From: Moorena sp. SIOASIH | GTDB lineage: Bacteria > Cyanobacteriota > Cyanobacteriia > Cyanobacteriales > Coleofasciculaceae | Length of the DNA: 64,000 nucleotides | Assembly (NCBI RefSeq): GCF_010671925.1 | Contig: NZ_JAAHIH010000005.1 | Span: forward strand, 310,001-374,000 | Reading direction: 5' to 3' | Shown here: positions 27,429-35,158 of the stretch, piece after piece | Numbering within the stretch: the first letter of the stretch is position 1 | Layout: each line of letters begins with the position of its first letter | Notes under the pieces: model-generated | The model's database searches: none | Told to the model about the DNA's origin: nothing | What the model saw: the letters and a program-made list of their open reading frames with translations, nothing else | Made by a program: the position numbers and the translations under genes

Positions 27429-28621
27429 TGCTATTGCACCATATTCCCATAGTCTGGGCGAGAGTTGGAAACGCCACTTTCACCCTTATTTCTCTAATTA
27501 TTCTTGCCCTAAGTTTAGGTCAAGCAGGTTGGTTTCGGTGGTTAGCGCTTCACATAGCTAATTGGGGATGTGGTCGTGGCCATTTGCTTTTCTCCTTAAT
27601 AATCCTAGTCGGGATGTTATTGAGCAATGTGTTTACTAACCTAGCCACGACTATAGTCTGGACAGCTGCTGTGATGGAAATTTTGCTGCTGCTTGGCTTT
27701 AGTGCCAAAGCTACTCTGGCATTTGTGTTTACTAGTGGTTTTATTACCGATGCCGCTAGCTTACTACTGCCGATGAGTAATCCAGTAAATCTGATTTATG
27801 TTGATTATTTACAGATTTCCTGGTTGCGCTATGTCATGGTGATGTTGCCCGTAACCGTTGCCACAATAGCCACTAGTATCATCATTCTTTGGTTCTATTT
27901 TGAACCCCAAATCCCCCTGACCTATAACCTTGCCCGTCTACCACCACCTAATCGTGCAATTCGAGATTCCTTAATCTTTAAATTGAGTTTTCCTATTTTA
28001 GGACTACTCCTAATTGGCTACTTGTTCGCAAAAGTGCTAAATTTCCCCATTGCCTGGATTGCTGCTATGGCAGCTTTAGTGATGGTGGCATTAGCAGCAC
28101 GTTCCTTTAACGGTCGTGCTATTACACTTAGTTATATTTTACAGCTAGCAGGTCAACTGCCATGGCGAATTATTTTACTTATCCTAGTCCTGTTTCTATT
28201 CGGCATCGGTTTGGACAATCTGGGCATAACTGCTCTGTTAAGCCAGCGGTTGGAAATCCTTTCTAATTGGGGACTCACTTTAGCGGCTAGTGGTAGTGGT
28301 TTCCTAGCCACATTTCTTGCCAGTGTACTGAACAATTTCCCAACAGTACTGCTGAATGCTAAGGCAATTGAAAGCATTACCGATATTGATCCAGCTGTCA
28401 AAGAAGTGATGATATACGGTAATTTAATTGGCTGCGACTTAGGAGCAAAACTTACTCCCTTAGGAAGTCTATCAACTCTACTTTGGTTGAAGGTCTTGGC
28501 TTTTAGAGGAATCCAAATCAGTTGGGTTTATTATATTCGTTTAACCTTCATTCTTACCATGCCAGTTTTATTTGTCAGCTTGCTGAGTTTAGCAATTTGG
28601 TTACCATGGCTAATTGCTTGA
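27428..28621 (+). CDS. ArsB/NhaD-like ion permease, probably 5'-truncated
   Basis: 397 residues, eight or more hydrophobic helices. The order IPIVWARVGNATFTLISLII, CGRGHLLFSLIILVGMLLSN and LIGCDLGAKLTPLGSLSTLLWL matches the arsenite/Na+ permease superfamily. Full-length relatives have about 50 more residues (one transmembrane helix) before IPIVW. Here that place is taken by CCCTATT heptamers and the frame can only start at TTG 27428 or later. The conserved NDGAALILTP segment of ArsB reads NLATTIVWTA, so arsenite transport should not be assumed. It may be a pseudogene. Confidence 0.6.
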   Translation: MLLHHIPIVWARVGNATFTLISLIILALSLGQAGWFRWLALHIANWGCGRGHLLFSLIILVGMLLSNVFTNLATTIVWTAAVMEILLLLGFSAKATLAFVFTSGFITDAASLLLPMSNPVNLIYVDYLQISWLRYVMVMLPVTVATIATSIIILWFYFEPQIPLTYNLARLPPPNRAIRDSLIFKLSFPILGLLLIGYLFAKVLNFPIAWIAAMAALVMVALAARSFNGRAITLSYILQLAGQLPWRIILLILVLFLFGIGLDNLGITALLSQRLEILSNWGLTLAASGSGFLATFLASVLNNFPTVLLNAKAIESITDIDPAVKEVMIYGNLIGCDLGAKLTPLGSLSTLLWLKVLAFRGIQISWVYYIRLTFILTMPVLFVSLLSLAIWLPWLIA

Positions 28622-28656
28622 TTATATAGCGGTTTTCAATTAGGTGAGGTGCATTT

Positions 28657-28713
28657 TTTAGGGAGTAGTAGGGAGTAGGGAGTAGGGAGTAGGGAATAGG
28701 GAATAGGGAATAG
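28657..28713. repeat. Heptanucleotide array (GGGAGTA/GGGAATA)
   Basis: About eight units in the gap between the ArsB-like gene and the Uma2 pseudogene. The same units in the opposite orientation lie just upstream of the ArsB-like gene, so the permease is bracketed by inverted heptamer arrays. Confidence 0.85.
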
Positions 28714-28837
28714 GTAAGAGAGAATCAGGCAAAAATATTGTGTACATCATTAGACTAAAAACCGCTATAGATTTAGTTTAAATCTCAGCTTTAAATGCTC
28801 TCTACTATAGATATTAATTCCCTGGGGTTTGTGACCA

Positions 28838-29422
28838 ATGACAATGATTATTCAAAACTCTCCAAATCAAAACTCAAAACTAGTGTCATTGGAAGCATTT
28901 ATTAAATTACCAGAAACAAAACCTGCTAGTGATTACATTGATGGCCAAATTATTCAGAAACCAATGCCACAGGGAAAACACAGCAGAATTCAAGGGGAAT
29001 TGGTTACTGATATTAATGTAGTGGTGAAGCAAGAACGAATTGCTCGTGCTTTTCCATAAATTCGGTGTACTTTTGGTGGACCCTCAACCGTTCCGGATGT
29101 ATCTGTGTTTGTTTCCCAGAGAATTCCTCGTGATGACAATGGCGAAATTGCCAATGTTTTCCAGGCAGCGCCTGATTGGACAATTGAGATTCTTTCACCT
29201 GACCAAAGTCAAACCAAGGTGACAAAGAATATTCTCCATTGTTTAACGTATGGCACGGCAATGGGCTGGTTGATTGATCCAGAAGAGCAAACGGTTTTCG
29301 TTTATCGTCCAAAACAGCAAATCGAAGTGTTTGATCAATCATCCTAGCAAATTCCTGTTCCATCCTTTGCTAGGGAGTTAAGCATTACTGTGGGCGATTT
29401 GTTTAGTTGGCTATTGGATTGA
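28838..29422 (+). pseudogene. Uma2 family (DUF820, PD-(D/E)XK) pseudogene with two in-frame stops
   Basis: One continuous frame of about 194 codons encodes a Uma2 protein (YIDGQIIQKPMPQGKHSRIQ; VPDVSVFV; APDWTIEILSPDQS; GWLIDPEEQTVFVYRP; ELSITVGDLFSWL). It is broken by TAA at 29057-29059 and TAG at 29345-29347 with no frame change, so single base substitutions explain the loss. Uma2 proteins are abundant in cyanobacteria and resemble restriction endonucleases; their role is not settled. Other Uma2 loci in this window are 30800-31048, 38294-38875 and 38992-39567. Confidence 0.85.
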
Positions 29423-29432
29423 AGCTATAATG

Positions 29433-29501
29433 GTAGGGTGGGCAAAAATTTATCGCCGATAAGCTTAATGGAGAAAATATCTTACTTTTTGCCCACCCTA
29501 C
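29433..29501. repeat. Solitary hairpin element with GTAGGGTGGGCAAA ends
   Basis: It has the same 14-bp inverted ends as the arrays at 713-1047 and 3643-3879, but a different middle (TTATCGCCGATAAGC). The ends are therefore conserved independently of the middle. It lies 10 bp behind the Uma2 pseudogene. Confidence 0.8.
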
Positions 29502-29526
29502 GACTAAACTGCTTTTCTGTAACAGG

Positions 29527-29856
29527 CTACTGGTGAGCATATCCAGTAAATTGCCTTTTGAAGGGCGACTTAAATCCTAAAACTATATCCTGTTGGGGAA
29601 CTCCTGCTTCAACTAACTCGTTAGCTACTCCCACTTCAGTGCCATCACTCTGAATCCAAATTTTGTTATCTTTGATATCAATATGAATTAAGCTTCCGTA
29701 TTCCCGTCGTTGGTCATACCAGCCCACTATCATCAGTAAATAGTGATTGCGCTCACTATCAAAAATCATTTGAACTTCTGTATCATCATCGTTAAGGTTG
29801 ATAGCGTGGGTTTTCAGGATTTTTTGGACTAATTCATGATAGTTCAAGGTTTCCAT
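29527..29856 (-). CDS. xisI: XisI family protein (fdxN element excision controlling factor)
   Basis: 109 residues, family length. Motifs: VQMIFDSERNHYLLMIVGW, IHIDIKDNKIWIQSDGTE, ELVEAGVPQQDIVLGF. XisI with XisH is named for control of fdxN-element excision in Anabaena, but xisHI pairs are widespread in cyanobacteria without such an element and may have other roles. Its partner xisH is reduced to a 38-codon remnant that overlaps this start. Confidence 0.9.
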   Translation of the reverse strand: METLNYHELVQKILKTHAINLNDDDTEVQMIFDSERNHYLLMIVGWYDQRREYGSLIHIDIKDNKIWIQSDGTEVGVANELVEAGVPQQDIVLGFKSPFKRQFTGYAHQ

Positions 29857-29960
29857 GCCGTTCCAGCAACTTTGATGTGTAAAGGATCGTTGGTGATCAC
29901 CCAGCTATCTTTTTCTAGGGCTAACCGGAAGGTGTTGTGAAAAATATCCTTGGCTGGCAT
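29844..29960 (-). pseudogene. xisH: Remnant of xisH (N-terminal 31 residues only)
   Basis: From ATG at 29960 the frame reads MPAKDIFHNTFRLALEKDSW and then VITNDPLHIKV, the typical XisH start, and stops after 38 codons. Intact XisH is about 138 residues with its nuclease-like core after this point. The remaining codons (AGTAWKP) come from the xisI leader, and the frame overlaps the xisI start by 13 bp. An internal deletion of about 100 codons is the simplest explanation. Confidence 0.8.
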
Positions 29961-30026
29961 AGACAGATGAGCAATTGGAAATGACTTAGGATTTTTAAGA
30001 TTTATTATAACTGAGATCAATATAAA

Positions 30027-30072
30027 AAATTCCTCCCGCGCTCTACCGTAACGTAAGCATCGGGAGGAATTT
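30027..30072. repeat. Hairpin with perfect 12-bp arms
   Basis: AAATTCCTCCCG (30027-30038) and CGGGAGGAATTT (30061-30072) are inverse complements separated by 22 bp. It resembles ends of IS200/IS605-type elements but no transposase or TnpB is nearby. Confidence 0.5.
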
Positions 30073-30166
30073 CAGCGGAATTATTGAATTGAAGCTATAG
30101 GGTAAGAGTTAAACAAGGTTTAACTACTGTTGGTCACACTCGCCTACCCCAAAGTTAGCTATGTCC

Positions 30167-30526
30167 CTAACGAACTTCGTTGGACTTACATTCATAAATG
30201 CCGTCACCGTTGGTTTTGTAGATATAGCCAAGGAAAGATGGTCCGCTTTCCCACTTCACGTAGCAGCAGCTGCCTTCCTCAAAGTCAGCTTCGTCGCTAC
30301 CGCCTACTGGGTTGTGTGAGCAGATTTTTGTCTTAGGCGCACCGCAACCTGATGCGGTAGAAACATCCCAATTTCCCAGGTAAACACCGCCATTTTCCGG
30401 AGTAGTTAGACCTACACATAGGTCTCCATCGGACATGGTTGCTGCGAATGCTGGCTCAACCACAGGTGCAAGCACAAACAACAATGCGGCTAGGCTACAT
30501 AGTAAGATGCTGAAAAATTTCTTCAT
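30167..30526 (-). CDS. Small secreted cysteine-rich protein
   Basis: 119 residues from ATG at 30526 (MKKFFSIL); a start at 30538 would add four. A clear Sec signal peptide (1-28, ending EPAFA-A) is followed by about 90 mature residues with six cysteines (DLC, SGC, KIC, SCC, YEC), enough for three disulfides. The mature part also has GVYLGNWDVSTASGCGAP and CCYVKWESGPSFLGYI. I do not recognise a family. It is monocistronic between relics of Uma2 and xisH and would act in the periplasm or outside the cell. Confidence 0.7.
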   Translation of the reverse strand: MKKFFSILLCSLAALLFVLAPVVEPAFAATMSDGDLCVGLTTPENGGVYLGNWDVSTASGCGAPKTKICSHNPVGGSDEADFEEGSCCYVKWESGPSFLGYIYKTNGDGIYECKSNEVR

Positions 30527-30799
30527 TTTCAATCTCATTCTTGTTTTAGTGTTAACGTAGCAGGGGCATCCAGGTCATTGATCAAGGTCATTGATTGTCC
30601 CCTCTATAACTAAAACGATCTCACCAGGCAGTTTGTGACATTTTTTTCGACTTAGAGTCCTGTTTTAAGAACTTCCGCCGCTAAAATCTGGGACCAGGTA
30701 CAAACAGATTGGCCACTTTAAACTCTGTCTGATTGCGGAAGTCCTTTCCCCTGGTACAGAAGGTAGCGATTAGCCCGAAGGGCTACGCTACGCGAACGC

Positions 30800-31048
30800 G
30801 GTAAAAAATTTAGACACTACCGCCGCCTTGATACCCTTAGGGAATATCTCCTGATTGATTCGGAAACCATGAGCATTGAATGCTACCGACTTAATGATAG
30901 AGGCAAATGGGAACTTACCACTTACTTGATGGATGAAACCACAAAAGACGCAACAGAACCGGATGTACATATCACCAGCATTGACTTTGACTGTCCTCTA
31001 TCCCAGCTCTATGAAGATGTTGAGTTTTTTGAAGACCAAGACGATTAA
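30800..31048 (+). pseudogene. C-terminal fragment of a Uma2 family protein
   Basis: An open frame of 82 codons ends at TAA 31046-31048. It reads KKFRHYRRLDTLREYLLID, then SMSIECYRLN-like, GKWELTTYLMD and CPLSQLYEDVEF, which is the last third of a Uma2 (DUF820) protein. It begins inside a GGCTACGCTACGCGAACGC palindromic repeat with no start codon, so the 5' part is lost. The opposite-strand frame 30788-30970 is its shadow. Confidence 0.75.
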
Positions 31049-31296
31049 TTACAGGTTTTTGGTGAGCAAAAACTCATTTACTGGCTGGTTTAGCCTAGCG
31101 CTATAGTTAAGCCATGGCAATACTATAGCCACTCAATCAATTTCTAGCGCAGTGCTGACTTACCTGACCTCTGCTGAAGTCTTAACTATCACCCTACCAG
31201 TATTGCCAGCACCAAACACCTGAGCAGTCAAGTTTGAACCGCTCGACTGGGAGTCAGGTTGGTACTGAGCAGAATTGGTATTGTAAATATAAGTAC

Positions 31297-32121
31297 TCAA
31301 CTTTCAGCACTTTCAGCACTTTCAGCAGCTCTTTTTTCCGCAATTTCAGCAGCTCTTTTCTTAGCTTCCGCCAAGGCTTCCTGCTTATCTTCTTTCCGAA
31401 CTTTGCAGAACCGTGGGGCCTGATCCATTGGGGGTGCCAATTCTTCCACAAACGCGAAGGCATTTTTGTGGGGAAGGAATCGGGCTTTGACCTGGATGAA
31501 TTTTGGCTTGCCCTGGTCTTTGAGCTTGGGATTGAATCGGAATGGTTTGACCGGGGAGTCCCGCCAGAATAATGGACAGTGACCAGCCTTCAGTACCCGA
31601 GTTCTTTCTGTAGCCTGGTGGGTTTTGAGATAGTTCACTAATTGTTCACTGTGGTTCCTAAAAACTGACACACAGGGAACTTTACAAACAGGGATGAACT
31701 GCCACAATCCAGCCAAGATGAAATACCCATTGCCAATCGCTTCAGCCCAAGCATGGGGTCTGTCTTCTTGTAAAATCCCAATTACCTCAAACCGGATATC
31801 CTGGAATTTGTTCCTATCTGGGAAGTGGATCGGCTTAGGATATACCACGAGGCGATGCTCTCGGTTTCCGGCCTCTATGTGCCCCTTGAGAATATCCAGC
31901 ACATACCTTTTCCGGTTGTGCTTAAGCAGAAAAAAGAGTGGGTAAGACTTACCCTGAATGGTAATGGTAGGAATTTTCTCAGACAAATCTACCTCACCAG
32001 TTACAACCCCAACAGCCATAAACTTTGGTTCTGATGGCTGAATTAGTTCAATTGGTTGAGATGGTTTTACTAATTTCCTGGGAATCTCTGGTTTTTTGAT
32101 TAGAGTTAGAATTTCTGACAT
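31297..32121 (-). CDS. Hypothetical protein, 274 residues, with low-complexity C-terminus
   Basis: I do not recognise a family. The N-terminal ~35 residues are Pro/Lys-rich. A beta-rich middle follows (FMAVGVVTGEVDLSEKIPTI, KGHIEAGNREHRLVVYPKPI, AGLWQFIPVCKVPCVSVFRN). Basic stretches (FNPKLKDQGKPKFIQVKARF) suggest nucleic-acid binding, which is speculation. The last ~35 residues are a charged Ala/Glu/Lys helix ending in AAESAESAES, read from tandem CTTTCAGCA-like repeats. Start at ATG 32121 (MSEILTL). Codon use appears normal for the region. Confidence 0.65.
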   Translation of the reverse strand: MSEILTLIKKPEIPRKLVKPSQPIELIQPSEPKFMAVGVVTGEVDLSEKIPTITIQGKSYPLFFLLKHNRKRYVLDILKGHIEAGNREHRLVVYPKPIHFPDRNKFQDIRFEVIGILQEDRPHAWAEAIGNGYFILAGLWQFIPVCKVPCVSVFRNHSEQLVNYLKTHQATERTRVLKAGHCPLFWRDSPVKPFRFNPKLKDQGKPKFIQVKARFLPHKNAFAFVEELAPPMDQAPRFCKVRKEDKQEALAEAKKRAAEIAEKRAAESAESAES

Positions 32122-32169
32122 AATTAAAAGTGATTGTTTATGTTCTTAACAAAAGACATCTAAAGAAAT

Positions 32170-32487
32170 CTAGGAAATGGATCGAATACCTTCCCTGCCA
32201 ACTGCAAGACGAAAATAGAGACGATACAACTGACAGCTTGGCTTCGCCTGATTGCCATCGAGTCTCACCAACCCCATACTTTCTATAGGTGCGCTCTTAC
32301 CATTAAGAATTAAATTCGCCACGGGTCGCACCTGCTCATAGCCAGTAATCCCTTCTATCGACACCTCCTGATTAGTCCTAACAACCTGTTTCAGTCCTGA
32401 ACCCAATTGGGATACATCTGTGAGCATAACCAGAAGACCTCGTAGATGGTGGCTATCAATTTTCCCTAGTGTAGGTGCTGCTTGCAA
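32170..32487 (-). pseudogene. C-terminal fragment of an AAA-like domain protein, with a repeat inserted in frame
   Basis: The frame (105 codons, TTG start) reads HHLRGLLVMLTDVSQLGSGLKQVV and ends SMGLVRLDGNQAKPSCQLYRLYF. This matches the end of cyanobacterial AAA-like (AAA_35) proteins as I know them (SMGLV.L.G......C.LYR.YF). The Walker A part is missing. Between the two halves the residues RPVANLILNGKSAP are encoded by copy B of the 47/48-bp AGGTGCG repeat. Assignment is from memory of the family tail. Confidence 0.5.
32289..32335. repeat. 47-bp AGGTGCG...CGCACCT repeat, copy B (reverse orientation)
   Basis: Inverse complement of copies A (11648-11695) and C (33337-33383): it ends GGCGAAT-complement plus CGGGTCGCACCT. 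It lies inside the AAA-like fragment and keeps its reading frame. Confidence 0.75.
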
Positions 32488-33336
32488 GAACTCCTTTTAT
32501 GTTATCTCTCTGACGAGAAAGGTGATAAAGGCCAAGGCTGGCCAGATCAGGATATCCTCCTCCCATGGCTATTAGTCCAATTCGGTTTGACTGCTATTAG
32601 TCCAATCAATACCATAGTGCTGCCCTAAATTCTGCCCATGCTTTGGCATAACCGGCTTTGGGCGCTTATTAGACTTCGCCGCAGTTGTCGGGGGAAAGGG
32701 GAAAGGGTAAAGGGATTAGATTTGAGTCTACCCCGAGCCTATTGATGCCAAAATTCCAGCATGGGCAATAGGTCTTGGGCAATAGGTCTTGGGCAATAGG
32801 TCTTGAGCCACCTCAGTTCCATGTCATAAATTGGCTGGTTTTTTGAGGATATAGGAGGCATAATGCAGAATTCAGGAGAATAATTCCGAAATTATTGGTT
32901 AATTACCCATTAAACTCTAATTAATTCCAAATTAACTTAAAAATTAAGTTATTATGGCTCCTGACTCCTGACTCGAAGCTCCTGACTTGTGGATCAAGTT
33001 AGTTATGTCGAACTCAGGTTGGGCAAGACTAGGATACTCGACAAGCACCTGGACTTGATTCACAAGATTTTTACTTTTTTTTCATAATTCACCAAATCTT
33101 CACATTTATTTCAAAAAGGCTTGCAAAAAATTTGGGTAGTCTTCATGATAAATTTATAAAAATTATACTGATTTTTTCATATAGTTACTTATATAACCTA
33201 ACTGGGTTGTTTTTACAGCACCTTTGAACGGCACAGGAAGCTGCAAACCGCGAGTCAATCCCAAACTAGTTCATTTGGGATTGACTCGTAATTATCAGTA
33301 TTAGCCACTGCATCAAGAGGGATTGCTACAACCTTT

Positions 33337-33383
33337 AGGTGCGACCCGTGGCGAATTAAATTCTTAATGGGTCAAGCGCACCT
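33337..33383. repeat. 47-bp AGGTGCG...CGCACCT repeat, copy C
   Basis: AGGTGCGACCCGTGGCGAAT on the left and GCGCACCT on the right. The middle ATTAAATTCTTAATGG is shared with copy B. Confidence 0.75.
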
Positions 33384-33413
33384 AAGACTTCTTTCAGAAC
33401 TCGGGAACAGGGA

Positions 33414-33511
33414 TCAGGGAAAAGGAAACAGGGAACAGGGAACAGGGAACAGGGAACAGGGAACAGGGAACAGGGAACAGGGAACAGGGAACAGGGAACA
33501 GGGAACAGGGA
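33414..33511. repeat. Heptanucleotide array (GGGAACA)
   Basis: About a dozen nearly perfect consecutive 7-bp GGGAACA units, one of the cleanest arrays in the window. Confidence 0.92.
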
Positions 33512-33639
33512 ACAGTGGACAAGAGTTGCTGATTTGACTTCCCAAACTTCCCACGCGCCCCCGCCCCACTCCCCACACTTCCCACACTCCCCGCGCCCCA
33601 CGCGCCCCCGCCCCACTCCCCACACTTCCCCCACTCACC

Positions 33640-34590
33640 TCAACCAGGTTTTGTAGCAATAATAGTGCGGTGACGAGGATCGCTGGCCACCGTGGTCTGA
33701 TAGTCAAAACCAACTTTAATCATCGCCCCTTCTACATTAAAGCTGTAGTAGTCATCACTCCAAGGTTCTGTACTTTTCATCAACACAAACAGTGCAGGGG
33801 GGAGATTCTGGATGACTGGGGAGGCAGGATTATTGTCTACAACACCAAGGCAGCCACCAGGTCGTAGAATCCGTAGCACTTCCGAAAAAATTTCCTCTGT
33901 TGCTTGGCGCGGTAGTTCGTGGATCACAAACTGTAACGTGACCACATCAAATGAATTGTCGGGTAAACCGGTGTCCTCTCCTTTGCCATGGATCCATTCT
34001 GATATTTCTGCTGTCTCATCCATGGTCTTGGCCACAGCCAGCATATAAGGGGATAAGTCTAACCCAACGGTGCGGATTTTGCCCTTTTTAATCCTGGAGT
34101 AGTAGTGGTGTAGCGTTAAGGTAGAGATGCCAACTGAGCAGCCAATATCTAGGACATCTGTGACTATCTCGGGATTATACTGTCCTAGTACTTTATGAAA
34201 ACTACTTCGTAATCGTTCTTGTGCCGAAAGCCAAGTGAGTTTTTCATCGCGCCAAACCCTCAACCCCATAGCCTGGGTAGCACTGGCAGCTTCAAAGGCA
34301 GCTTCCCAGCATAGGTTTCCCTGGTCATAAGCATGGAAAGGGACTTTGTAGTAGTCTGGGTAGACCAGGCTAGGGTTAGTAATCTTGGATAGTAAGGTCT
34401 TTGCTCCTGATTTTTCTAACTCCTGGTAGTTTTTCCGCCACTCAATCCCATTTTTTTCTGCGGTTTTAATTAGCACCTGTCTGGCCTGGTATTGCATCAC
34501 CTTGTAGATCGGCTTGGTGTCGATCAACAGATTAACGAACCGGGAGAGTAAGTCATCCCCCGCCCAGTCTGGTTTGAGCTTGTCCTTCAT
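33640..34590 (-). CDS. Class I SAM-dependent methyltransferase
   Basis: 316 residues. An N-terminal helical extension (about 1-140, with PDYYKVPFHAYDQGNLCWEAA) is followed by a Rossmann methyltransferase domain. Motif I is VLDIGCSVGISTLTL (about 145), then VGLDLSPYML, then motif IV FDVVTLQFVIHEL, and LRPGGCLGVVDNNP. The substrate is not evident. It is 10 kb from the lanthipeptide genes and has the look of a conserved cyanobacterial protein, so I do not link it to N-methylation of that peptide. Monocistronic. Confidence 0.85.
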   Translation of the reverse strand: MKDKLKPDWAGDDLLSRFVNLLIDTKPIYKVMQYQARQVLIKTAEKNGIEWRKNYQELEKSGAKTLLSKITNPSLVYPDYYKVPFHAYDQGNLCWEAAFEAASATQAMGLRVWRDEKLTWLSAQERLRSSFHKVLGQYNPEIVTDVLDIGCSVGISTLTLHHYYSRIKKGKIRTVGLDLSPYMLAVAKTMDETAEISEWIHGKGEDTGLPDNSFDVVTLQFVIHELPRQATEEIFSEVLRILRPGGCLGVVDNNPASPVIQNLPPALFVLMKSTEPWSDDYYSFNVEGAMIKVGFDYQTTVASDPRHRTIIATKPG

Positions 34591-35158
34591 CAGTATTAAA
34601 AAATTATCCCAATGATTAGCTCATCTAATTATTTCATAGCGGTATTATTTCTCTGCCCCAGCACAGATTTCAGTTAAAGTAACTATACAGTGGCATCAAC
34701 GATAATGAAGTATTGACTCTCCCCGCTTTAAAAAGACGGGGATTAGTTAAGAGTCCATAAAAGAACTTTTACAGGCGTAGTCAAAGCGCCCCTACTGAGT
34801 TCTGCCAATTTAATTTTGACAGTTCCCGCTACTTTTTTAAGAGAAAATTAGGCTTTCCGGGTACTACCACAATTGTCAGTACCATACGCTCTGCGATCTG
34901 CAATTATTTACCCGTTCACAAGAGGATTAACGCAATGCAATCATTGAGGGTCGGTATTTCTCCGGTACTAGAATCGCTTCATCACGTAGGCGTTTATCCT
35001 TACTCACTTCTTAATTATACCACGGCAGGTGAGCAATCCCTCACCTGCCGTGTCGCGTTTCCACCCCGGATTAAAATCACGGGGCTACCACGCTCCCGCG
35101 TTCTTCCGTGTGGGAGAACGTTACGTTTATTCCTACCTACAAATAGAATTAATGGCTA
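34591..35158. other. Structured non-coding region with IS200/IS605-type palindromes
   Basis: GCTTTAAAAAGACGGGG (34725-34741) forms a small hairpin with the preceding CCCC and recurs at 53997-54013. Further on is a perfect 13-bp hairpin, CACGGCAGGTGAG (35021-35033) with CTCACCTGCCGTG (35040-35052). A CCCCG...CGGGG and a CTCCC...GGGAG hairpin follow. This looks like the ends of a non-autonomous IS200/IS605-type element without a protein gene. The frame 34935-35159 is not convincing. Confidence 0.45.

Larger units (their letters stand above)
32488..33639. other. 1.15 kb without genes: small repeats, hairpin, A+T-rich stretch, heptamer array
   Basis: Contains three 14-bp GGGCAATAGGTCTT direct repeats (32763-32804), an A+T-rich stretch (about 33050-33200) and a 15-bp-arm hairpin (33251-33265 with 33274-33288, CGAGTCAATCCCAAA). 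It also holds copy C of the AGGTGCG repeat (33337-33383), a GGGAACA array (33414-33510) and G+C-rich CCCCGCGCCC/CCCCACACTT repeats (33540-33640). Minus-strand frames through the array are shadows. Confidence 0.6.

Noticed and set aside
33640-34590. SAM methyltransferase as N-methylating enzyme of the lanthipeptide (divamide-like)
   Set aside because: 10 kb away on the other strand, beyond a replication gene and decayed genes, and large N-terminal extension unlike a small N-methyltransferase; no evidence for a link.
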